Notes under the pieces: generated by a model
Databases searched by the model: none
The model's input: only the letters and a program-made list of their open reading frames with translations
What the model was told of the DNA's origin: nothing
DNA from: CAKZSU01 sp044223895
Lineage (GTDB): Bacteria; Patescibacteriota; Microgenomatia; UBA10105; UBA927
Assembly: GCA_044223895.1 (NCBI GenBank)
Contig: JBGALL010000087.1
Location: 1-6,260 of the forward strand
Reading direction: 5' to 3'
DNA: 6,260 bases
Part shown: piece after piece, positions 1 through 6,100 of the stretch
How the letters are laid out: each line of letters opens with the position of its first letter
How positions within the stretch are numbered: the stretch's first letter is position 1
Translations under genes and position numbers: made by a program

Positions 1-12
1 AATTACCATAAT

Positions 13-348
13 TTACTTAAGTTTTTTTAACTGTTGTTCAGCTAAGTCACCGATCTTTGGCAATTTATACATTTCACCTTGAAATGCTTTCCACATAAGA
101 ACGATCCAAAGAATAAATGCTGCAAAACTTAAAACTAATCCGACGAGCCATCCCAACAATGGGATAAACCCTAAGGCAATATTAATAACGAATATTGCTC
201 CAAATAAGATTGTTGATTGCATGGCATGGAAACGGACGAATTTACTTTCTTTTTCGACGAGAAGAAATATGATACCGGTAATGAATCCCAGAAGATAGGA
301 GGCGGCTCCCATCAAGTTTTCATTTCCTTTTGTTGATGCTGCGGCCAT
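13..348 (-). CDS. Small DUF4870/Tic20-like three-helix membrane protein
   Basis: This 111-residue integral membrane protein has three hydrophobic segments at about residues 14-31, 46-63 and 65-88. The short loop between the first two carries KFVRFHAMQS (36-45), which matches the 'RFHA-QS' signature of DUF4870/Tic20-like proteins. The tail YKLPKIGDLAEQQ (94-106) also fits that family, which usually ends in a Y-x-LP-x-IGD-like stretch. Family members are about 100-120 residues, so the protein appears complete. Their molecular role in bacteria is not established, and the Tic20 import-channel resemblance should not be read as function. The start is the ATG at 346-348, because GGGAGGTGA lies just upstream at normal spacing. 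An in-frame ATG eight codons earlier (370-372) has no such site and would place the Shine-Dalgarno sequence inside the gene. It is transcribed divergently from the dehydrogenase gene. Its terminator, if any, is outside the window. Confidence 0.88.
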   Translation of the reverse strand: MAAASTKGNENLMGAASYLLGFITGIIFLLVEKESKFVRFHAMQSTILFGAIFVINIALGFIPLLGWLVGLVLSFAAFILWIVLMWKAFQGEMYKLPKIGDLAEQQLKKLK

Positions 349-351
349 ACA

Positions 352-358
352 CTCACCT
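352..358 (-). promoter_or_regulatory. Shine-Dalgarno site deciding the start of the DUF4870-like gene
   Basis: On the minus strand the sequence GGAGGTG stands about six to seven bases before the ATG at 346-348. It is the only strong Shine-Dalgarno match placed before a main gene in the window. It selects this ATG over the upstream in-frame ATG at 370-372. Confidence 0.75.
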
Positions 359-364
359 CCCTCG

Positions 365-403
365 CCTGCCATAGCGTTTGCGAAGGCAGGCTATTATTAG
401 CCT
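365..403 (-). promoter_or_regulatory. Overlapping alternative hairpins in the leader of the DUF4870-like gene
   Basis: Two inverted repeats share bases. CCTGCC (365-370) pairs with GGCAGG (385-390), and AGGCT (388-392) pairs with AGCCT (399-403). Positions 388-390 can belong to only one stem at a time. On the minus strand the promoter-distal stem ends a few bases before the Shine-Dalgarno site, so switching between the two could in principle influence translation. The stems are short (6 and 5 bp), so this may be chance. Confidence 0.25.
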
Positions 404-425
404 TTTCGTAATCTATTGGCAGTAG

Positions 426-471
426 AAATATAATATTTATATCAATAATAAATATTATTTATTTTATAATT
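426..471. other. A+T-only block in the divergent intergenic region
   Basis: This stretch of about 46 bp is almost purely A and T, with a single C. It lies between the divergently transcribed membrane-protein and dehydrogenase genes. It contains TATAAT-like hexamers on the plus strand and a 7-bp inverted repeat AATAAAT/ATTTATT. It is the natural place for promoter or UP-like elements of the minus-strand gene, but no -35/-10 pair with good spacing stands out on either strand. Confidence 0.35.
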
Positions 472-472
472 C

Positions 473-495
473 CGAAGGAGGTTTTTCCTCCTTCG
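473..495. repeat. Perfect 9-bp inverted repeat enclosing an SD-like sequence
   Basis: CGAAGGAGG (473-481) is followed by TTTTT and then the exact reverse complement CCTCCTTCG (487-495). No T-tract follows on either strand, so it does not look like a terminator, and it lies between divergent genes where none is expected. The left arm resembles an ideal Shine-Dalgarno sequence and the right arm resembles the anti-Shine-Dalgarno end of 16S rRNA. It is at least an intergenic hairpin; its role is unknown. Confidence 0.6.
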
Positions 496-612
496 TAGAA
501 CCATGTACGTGAATCGTACTAAGGTAGAATTCGATGTCTATTTCACACAATACTAGGTAGTTATCCTACAGTCAATAATGAAATCGTTATGGGATTTTTT
601 CGAATTCATTCC

Positions 613-618
613 TATGAT
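613..618 (+). promoter_or_regulatory. Possible -10 element just before the dehydrogenase start
   Basis: TATGAT at 613-618, overlapping TACTAT at 618-623, resembles a sigma70 -10 hexamer. If it is used, transcription would begin near 625 and the mRNA would be practically leaderless, since the ATG is at 630. That would fit the lack of any Shine-Dalgarno sequence before this gene. No convincing -35 hexamer lies 16-18 bp upstream. Confidence 0.3.
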
Positions 619-629
619 ACTATCAGCAG

Positions 630-1358
630 ATGAAACTGAAAGATACGGTGATCGTTATCACTGGTGCTAGTTCTGGTTTAGGAAAAACGCTGGCTCTTTT
701 ATTAGCGAAAGAAGGTGCCAAGCTGGCGCTAGTTGCCCGCTCTCAAAAGAATTTACAACAGCTAAAAAAAGAGATTATTCAGAGTGGTGGAATTGCTGAA
801 TTGTTTGTCTGCGATATCCAAGATGTTGCACAGGTAAAAAAGACTATCAAAGCGGTAATTCAAACCTTTCAAACCATTGATATCCTTATAAATAATGCTG
901 GTATCTGGACTGATAATTCTCTCGAAGAAAAACACCCTGAACGACGGAAAATAGCTTTTGATACGAATGCCTTAGGAAGTATTCAGTGCACCTATGAGGT
1001 CCTTCCCCTATTTAAGAAAAACAATGCAGGGTATATTTTTAATGTTATTTCTACCGCCGGTGCATCAGATACGCCCGCAGGCGATAATAGTTTTTGGTTA
1101 ACCTATGGGGCTACGAAATGGGCATTGACTGGCTTTACCAAAGATCTTCGCACCTCATTACAAAAGACATCTATAAAGGTAAGTAGCTTCTTTCCAGGTG
1201 GGTTTGAAAGTAATTTATACGAGAGTGCCGCTATCGACCAGTCTCATAATCAACCTTGGATGATGAAAACAGCAGATATTGCCGAAATCATTCTCTTTGC
1301 TCTGACTCGCCCGTCAGATGTATTAATGGAGAAAATCGTTGTCACCAAAGTATTTTAA
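630..1358 (+). CDS. Classical short-chain dehydrogenase/reductase (SDR family)
   Basis: This 242-residue Rossmann-fold oxidoreductase has the classical SDR length of about 250. In order it shows the cofactor motif TGASSGLG (11-18), an Arg after strand 2 (R37) that favours NADP(H), the adenine-ring Asp in 'CDI' (D62), NNAG (88-91) and the active-site Asn (N113). The catalytic triad is S141, Y159 and K163 in YGATK, followed by PGG (189-191). All expected catalytic residues are present, so the enzyme is probably active in reducing a carbonyl or oxidising an alcohol in the cytoplasm. The substrate cannot be told from sequence, since SDR specificity is spread over many lineages. The start is the ATG at 630, which places the glycine motif about 10 residues in, as usual. 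No Shine-Dalgarno sequence precedes it. It stands alone and is followed by a 474-bp non-coding region with a terminator. Confidence 0.95.
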   Translation: MKLKDTVIVITGASSGLGKTLALLLAKEGAKLALVARSQKNLQQLKKEIIQSGGIAELFVCDIQDVAQVKKTIKAVIQTFQTIDILINNAGIWTDNSLEEKHPERRKIAFDTNALGSIQCTYEVLPLFKKNNAGYIFNVISTAGASDTPAGDNSFWLTYGATKWALTGFTKDLRTSLQKTSIKVSSFFPGGFESNLYESAAIDQSHNQPWMMKTADIAEIILFALTRPSDVLMEKIVVTKVF

Positions 1359-1397
1359 CAGATTCAGAACCCTTCTTACGCAAGTCTTACATCACTA

Positions 1398-1426
1398 TTG
1401 ACAGCTTTCCAGGAATCTCGTATTAC
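1398..1426 (+). promoter_or_regulatory. Possible sigma70 promoter downstream of the dehydrogenase gene
   Basis: A perfect -35 hexamer TTGACA (1398-1403) is followed after 17 bp by TATTAC (1421-1426), which matches four of six -10 positions. TACTAT at 1424-1429 is an alternative with a 20-bp gap. Transcription would start near 1433, inside the non-coding region and about 60 bp before a strong terminator. Confidence 0.4.
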
Positions 1427-1432
1427 TATAAA

Positions 1433-1527
1433 CGTATATGAGCTACTGTGTGACATTAGTTACCAGGAATGCCGTTGAAGTAAACGGCAGGCTCTTGACC
1501 CCCTCTCGGTAGGGGGTCTTTTTTTTT
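1433..1527 (+). ncRNA. Candidate ~95-nt small RNA, or just the 3' leader of a terminator
   Basis: The span runs from the start predicted by the TTGACA/TATTAC promoter to the end of the T-tract at 1527. It contains no plausible ORF and two consecutive hairpins: GCCGTT/AACGGC (1471-1476 with 1483-1488) and the G+C-rich terminator stem at 1497-1518. An independent promoter, hairpins and a terminator within about 100 nt is the layout of a small RNA gene. No known RNA family was recognised. The alternative is that the sequence is only the 3' untranslated region of the dehydrogenase mRNA. Confidence 0.3.
1497..1527 (+). terminator. Strong Rho-independent terminator
   Basis: GACCCCCT (1497-1504) pairs perfectly with AGGGGGTC (1511-1518) around a six-base loop, and nine T residues follow directly (1519-1527). 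This is a textbook intrinsic terminator. It would end the dehydrogenase transcript, or the candidate small RNA, and insulates the downstream repeats and envelope genes. A further 6-bp hairpin (1471-1488) precedes it. Confidence 0.9.
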
Positions 1528-1534
1528 AGGTGGT

Positions 1535-1684
1535 CAGTTAACGAGTGAATTCATATTCACGAGTTTACTGCCACCTATCCATCGAAGCAGATGCTGAGAT
1601 GGACACAGTTAGTTGGTGAGTGAATTCATATTCACGAGTTTACTGCCACCTATCCATCGAAGCAGATGCTGAGATGGACACAGT
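1535..1684 (+). repeat. Two tandem 75-bp repeats with conserved hairpin architecture
   Basis: Units 1535-1609 and 1610-1684 are directly adjacent. Their last 67 bases (1543-1609 and 1618-1684) are identical, and only four positions differ, all near the 5' end: 1535/1610 C-T, 1540/1615 A-G, 1541/1616 A-G and 1542/1617 C-T. Each unit contains two foldable hairpins. One has GTGAAT/ATTCAC around TCAT. The other has TCCATC/GATGGA, enclosing AGC/GCT around AGAT. In both, a GA/GA internal loop lies beside the helix. The repeats sit between a terminator and a promoter. They do not resemble CRISPR repeats, because there is no spacer, and no insertion-sequence gene is nearby. Confidence 0.9.
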
Positions 1685-1748
1685 AGAAAAGAGCCTGGAT
1701 AAGATCCAAGCAAATGTTTTGAAGCTAAAAGGCAGATTTAGCTGGTAA
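1674..1748 (+). CDS. Possible 24-residue peptide ORF, doubtful
   Basis: An ATG inside the second repeat unit opens a 25-codon frame ending in TAA, coding MDTVEKSLDKIQ followed by ANVLKLKGRFSW. V4, L8, I11, V15 and L18 fall on a 4-3-4-3 heptad spacing, as in an amphipathic or coiled-coil helix. The frame is open back to a GTG at 1620, which would give 42 residues. The repeat length of 75 is a multiple of three, and the first unit reads the same residues but ends early in S-W-stop at 1617-1619. No Shine-Dalgarno sequence precedes the ATG, and the ATG lies in a hairpin arm. It could be a real small peptide, the tail of a degraded gene, or chance. Confidence 0.18.
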   Translation: MDTVEKSLDKIQANVLKLKGRFSW

Positions 1749-1763
1749 TATCCTGACAAAAAC

Positions 1764-1791
1764 TTGACAAACCTCCTAGTAGGAGTATAAT
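1764..1791 (+). promoter_or_regulatory. Near-consensus sigma70 promoter with an inverted repeat in the spacer
   Basis: TTGACA (1764-1769) and TATAAT (1786-1791) are both perfect hexamers separated by 16 bp. The start would fall near 1798, giving a leader of about 35 nt to the ATG at 1833. The spacer contains a perfect inverted repeat CTCCT-AGT-AGGAG (1773-1785), placed between the two hexamers, where a dimeric repressor could block RNA polymerase. The promoter probably drives the 432-residue protein and the surface-protein gene behind it. Confidence 0.85.
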
Positions 1792-1832
1792 AAGACCGTT
1801 TTTACCTTACTATAGGTTATATATTAAATCTT

Positions 1833-3131
1833 ATGAATAAAGCTGAAATTGGAGTTGGACTTTTAATTGCTACCGGAGCTGCTATAAATGGCGGCGTACA
1901 GGCGAACGTAGATCAATCTGCACGAGAAAACCTCAGTATGAGAGGCAGTAATTCGCTTCACCTTGCGGATTACGCAGCCCCATCTGTTGAAGATTTATTA
2001 GCCCAGACATCCCCAGAACAAGGAATTAGTCTTTTTCCAGAAGGTACAGAGATTGTAACCTCGACAGGACAGGTAGAATACCTGCCTCAATTTGATGCCC
2101 TGAAATCAAAATCTTACTGGAACCAAATTAGCGTCAGTGTAAATTTTGCTGTAGAGAATTTTCAATCTTACCTTAATCAAAATCCTAGACTAAAGATTGA
2201 AAAGTATCGAGTGGTTATTCCTGGAGTAGTAAGTACTGATGGAAAAACTATAGAACCAACACCAACCCCCGATGATTCAGACACAAAAACCAGTGTTTTT
2301 ATTTCCTTTGATGGTGGTGGAATGTTGTTTCTTCCCGATAATACCGCGGATGTTGGGTGGCAGGCATTAGTTTCTGATAATGGAAGTTTAAAAGAAGCAG
2401 CTCCTACTGCTGATTACGTTGCTCCGACTGGTGATGGATTGATTGCCTTTACCGGCATCATGACCGGGGATCCTATCGAAGTAGCCTTTGGTACTCCCAA
2501 CGCTGGCAGAATAGAATGGAAGTCAGTATCGCCTGTAGTTGAAGTTGTCCCAGATTCTACGGTTGCAGAACAGATCACGAGAGATGAATTAAAGGAAATT
2601 GGAGATAAGTACATTTCTGGAATTAAATTTCAATTTGAAGGAAGAGAGTGGCAATTTGTGACCGATTCAGATTTGCCGAAACGGTTAAATGCCCAGGGAA
2701 CAGATTTGAATGTATGGACCTCTCAAATGAAAGATGCTATTTATGCACTAGATATGGGTGGCTATGGCAATACGAAGTATACAAAGGCAGTAGTAATTTT
2801 AGAACATGATGAAGCAGCCTTTGCAACAGCTCCTGCAGCCATGGCCTCAGAAGGATTTGCTACTTTGACTACTGAATTTGATGATGAAACCGGCACAATC
2901 ACAGAACGAATTCCCTATACCAAGGCAACTATTGATATGTTAAATATATTTGATGGAGACACGCAAAAAGCAATTATTAATGAAATATATTTGTACCAGC
3001 TGATGTTTGGGAGATCAACCATGGGAGCGAGAGATCGTACCTGGGATCTATTTTTTAAAAAAATGGGTCTCTCCGCAAGTCCCCCTCTATACCAAATTGA
3101 GCAAAAATTTACCGGGCTTGCAGTCAGGTAA
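1833..3131 (+). CDS. Envelope-associated protein of unknown function, 432 residues
   Basis: I do not recognise this family. The N-terminus has a single Lys and a hydrophobic run (about residues 6-23, GVGLLIATGAAINGGVQA), which could be a weak signal peptide with a cleavage site near A24 or a membrane anchor. The rest is soluble and acidic. It has a beta-rich part with a glycine run (SFDGGGMLFLP, 158-168), a short Pro/Thr linker EPTPTPDD (141-148), and a helical C-terminal third with D/E-rich stretches. There is no cysteine anywhere, a sharp contrast with the Cys-rich protein encoded next. Export is inferred, not shown. The ATG at 1833 is chosen because it follows the strong promoter by about 35 nt and precedes the hydrophobic run. 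The only purine-rich site (AGGT) is too far upstream to be a good Shine-Dalgarno sequence. The next gene starts 43 bp downstream, suggesting co-transcription. Confidence 0.85.
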   Translation: MNKAEIGVGLLIATGAAINGGVQANVDQSARENLSMRGSNSLHLADYAAPSVEDLLAQTSPEQGISLFPEGTEIVTSTGQVEYLPQFDALKSKSYWNQISVSVNFAVENFQSYLNQNPRLKIEKYRVVIPGVVSTDGKTIEPTPTPDDSDTKTSVFISFDGGGMLFLPDNTADVGWQALVSDNGSLKEAAPTADYVAPTGDGLIAFTGIMTGDPIEVAFGTPNAGRIEWKSVSPVVEVVPDSTVAEQITRDELKEIGDKYISGIKFQFEGREWQFVTDSDLPKRLNAQGTDLNVWTSQMKDAIYALDMGGYGNTKYTKAVVILEHDEAAFATAPAAMASEGFATLTTEFDDETGTITERIPYTKATIDMLNIFDGDTQKAIINEIYLYQLMFGRSTMGARDRTWDLFFKKMGLSASPPLYQIEQKFTGLAVR

Positions 3132-3156
3132 TTGAATTTATTCAGATAAGTGCGTA

Positions 3157-3186
3157 CCATAGATTATTAGATCTATGGCATTTTTT
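3157..3186 (+). terminator. Terminator-like hairpin overlapping the surface-protein start codon
   Basis: CCATAGAT (3157-3164) pairs perfectly with ATCTATGG (3171-3178) around a six-base loop, and after CA there are six T residues (3181-3186). The shape is that of a weak intrinsic terminator placed 25 bp after the stop of the 432-residue gene. The right arm includes the ATG (3175-3177) of the next gene. It could act as an attenuator, as a structure masking the start codon, or both. With three G-C pairs in eight it is not strong. Confidence 0.5.
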
Positions 3187-6100
3187 CCGCCCAATAATAA
3201 GAAGATTTTTTTTGGCATAATTGTATTGCTTGTTCTTCCCCTCCTTGCCTTATTTTTACTTCAAGTTCGTGAGCCAATTACATATAACCTTACAAAATTC
3301 ATTAATCAAAAACAGAACGGCTCCAAATCAGGCAAAGTAAACTACACACAATTTTATTTTGTATCTGAGTTAAAAGAATATAAAATTGCTGAGAATTCAG
3401 TTAACACCTATTTTTTAACTGATTCCTTACAGAAACTGGGGTTATTACCTCTTATTAATTTACCCTATATTCTCGCCTCTACCACGAAAATTCCCCGCGT
3501 CTCACCAGAAACTATTATTATAAAGTTCTTGCCGATTGAACAGTATGCCAAAGATCTTAGTTCTAACCCCGACCTAAAGTCACGATTGTTACAAAACGTA
3601 GTCGATGAAAATAATAATTCCCAGGTTATGTATGTAGCAGGAGAAGCCAAATCTAAGGGAAGGGAAATAACTATACCAATATATATAAATACCAACACGG
3701 TAAAAGCCTTTCCTGATCCGGATCAACTTATTAGTGGATATGCGTTGTTATCTCTGTTTTATACTTTTCATATTCCTCCACTTTCACCTACCAACTCCGA
3801 TCCAGCCATGGTTTATGTAGAAAAAATGGGAACAGTACGCGATAGACTCTTTCGATTAGAGAGGAAAAACTCATCGTATATATTCTTAGATAATAAACTT
3901 TCAGAGATTTGGAATGTACTTTTCCCAAAAGTCCTGGCAGCCTGTGGTGGAACCGGCCAATGCGGTACCAATACCACTGTCTATAAATGTGATTCTGCAG
4001 CAGGAGCTCCTTATGCGGGTAGCACCTGTTTCCCAGCATCAGGAGGTAGTCCTTGTCCAGGATTTTGTAATGCTTCGACTGTCTGTACAGCTAATGGAAC
4101 AAGTGTGCTTTGTGCCCCAGATTGGGCAGGAGCTATGTGCATTGCTGGTTGTCTTTCTTGTACAGTAAGTAGTGCCTGTACCGGTACTCCCAGTGCACCA
4201 ACTTGGTGCGACAATTCTACCGACAGCCAATGCATTGATAAAGCAATAGGCACTGCTTGTACAAATGACTCTACAGGATTACCAGGAAGCTGTGGAGGTG
4301 TATGGAATGGAATTAATACGCAATGTACTTGTAATTCAGCATCTGGCCCCACTCCTACTCCAGGTGCCGGAACTGTTGCCTGTAATGGCGGGTGTACACT
4401 CAGTTCACAATGTTCCGGCGGTAGAACCTGTTCAGGTGGCGTTTGTCGGAATTCAAGTTGTCCAGCAATTGCCAGCTGTACGTGCGCAGCCCCACCAACG
4501 AGCACTCCACTCCCTCCTGCAACCAACACACCAGTTCCCCCAACAGTTCCTGCTGGTTGTACGCTAGGACCATGGACAAGTGCAAGTTGTGGGGGTGGTG
4601 GTTGTCCTGCTAATCAAATGCTACAAACCAGAACTGCATCCCCTGGAGGATGTGGATCGACGACACAATGTGTCGCTAGTGTCGCCTGTCCTACGCTGAC
4701 ACCTGTACCATCAAATACCCCATTACCGCCTACACCGACCAATACTCCTATAATTCCTCCACCCGCACCGCTAGTTGATTTAAAAGTTAACGGTAGTGAT
4801 ACTCCACCAGCGATTACATCGGGTAGTACGGTTACTGCCACCTGGACAACTGCCAATGCCACCACCTGTACAGCCCAATCATCACCGGCAACCAATGGTT
4901 GGACGACGGGATCCAGTAAGGCAACAGCAAATTCGGGAACTCAGACACAATCTGGTGTCGGGGGTATTTCGGCAAACACGACCTTAACTCTTAACTGTAC
5001 TGGACCTGGAGGATCAGCAAGTAATAGCGTATTAGTTCAGGTTGTACCTCCACAACAACCACCTATTGTCAGCTTATTAGTCAATGGTACTTCAGGACCA
5101 TTAACAGTAAATTCAGGTGATCTTGTTACCGCAACCTGGAATGTTGTAGATGCCACCAGTTGTACATCTTCTGCTACGACTGCAACTGGTAACTGGGCAA
5201 ACGGAAGTTCCAAAACTGCTACTGATGGATCACATAGTCAAACAAATGTCGGAACCATTACTACCAACCGGACATTAACTATTACCTGTACAAATCCTGG
5301 TGGAAGTAGTTCTGATTCTGTAGATGTAGCTATAGCTGCTGGGAATGCAGTAACAGTTGATCTAAAAGTGAATGGTGGTGACGGGCCGGTAACTATTCCT
5401 ACAGGAAATAATGTCAGTGTTACCTGGACAGCAACGAATGCAACGGGAGCCTGTACAGCCACAGCAAGTGTGGCTACTACTGGATGGAGTGGAAGTAAAA
5501 ACCAGACAGGAGGAAGCAATCCAAGTGTGGGACCATGTTCTTCAAACAGAACCTTAACTCTTACCTGTCCTGGTGCTGGGGGAACAACCTCAAGTGATAG
5601 TGTTGACGTTGTTATGGCTGTTGCTCCGACGGCAACTCCTCCGCCTGACCCAGTTGTCGATTTAAAAGTAAATGGATTGGACTCTACCACGGTAGTCACC
5701 AATACAAATATAACTACGACTTGGGATGTTACCTATGCTACCAGCTGTCAGGCATCAGCAACTGTTGGTACTGGAAATTGGGTGAATGGTAGTGCGAAAA
5801 ATGCAGCCACGGGACAATCACAAACTGGCGTTGGTCCAATAAGTTCTTCACGAACACTGTCACTTTCATGTCAAAATAGTGTAGGAAAAACTACTGTTGA
5901 TAATGTTCCATTAGCCGTTGCGACTGCCACACCCACTCCTGCCGCTGGACAATGTAGTGCTCCCCCACCTAGAGATCCACCAGTTACTGATTGTGCCACC
6001 AGTGCTGCAGATACGGTAAATATTTCCTGGCAATGGAATACAGTCGCTCTAGCAAATCAATATCAATTTTCTGTACTTAATAGTAGTGGTACCACAGTAT

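Noticed and set aside
406..443. Plus-strand promoter TTGGCA (416-421) with TATATC (438-443)
   Set aside because: The -10 is poor, it lies in a nearly pure A+T block where such matches are expected, and the nearest plus-strand gene is almost 190 bp further on.
503..556. A 17-codon ORF starting with ATG after the 473-495 hairpin
   Set aside because: The only Shine-Dalgarno-like sequence is about 21 bases away and locked in the hairpin, so nothing supports translation.
578..670. A 30-codon ORF (MKSLWDFF...) overlapping the dehydrogenase start in another frame
   Set aside because: No Shine-Dalgarno sequence, it overlaps 41 bp of a real gene out of frame, and nothing indicates a leader peptide.
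1256..1441. A 61-codon plus-strand ORF overlapping the end of the dehydrogenase gene
   Set aside because: It lies mostly inside the well-supported SDR gene in another frame, has no ribosome binding site and a composition unlike a protein.
1584..1602. Hammerhead-type self-cleaving ribozyme core in the repeat
   Set aside because: GCTGAGATGG recalls the CUGANGA box, but the second GA is out of place and there is no GAAA strand or cleavage triplet in register.
1535..1684. CRISPR array or insertion-sequence ends
   Set aside because: The two units are directly adjacent without unique spacers, 75 bp is too long for a CRISPR repeat, and there is no cas gene, transposase or target-site duplication.
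1535..1684. Integron attC sites
   Set aside because: The pairing arms end in AAC and GTT, which recalls attC cores, but the flanking bases do not fit RYYYAAC and GTTRRRY, and there is no cassette gene between units or integrase in view.
2414..3160. Minus-strand ORFs of 66 and 81 codons (2414-2614 and 2915-3160)
   Set aside because: They are antisense to the 432-residue gene, have no Shine-Dalgarno sequence, and show no recognisable protein features.
3465..5702. Several minus- and plus-strand ORFs of 60-170 codons across this stretch
   Set aside because: All are other-frame shadows of the long surface-protein gene. The Thr/Pro/Gly/Ala-rich composition of that gene keeps other frames open, giving Val/Ala/Pro-rich low-complexity translations.
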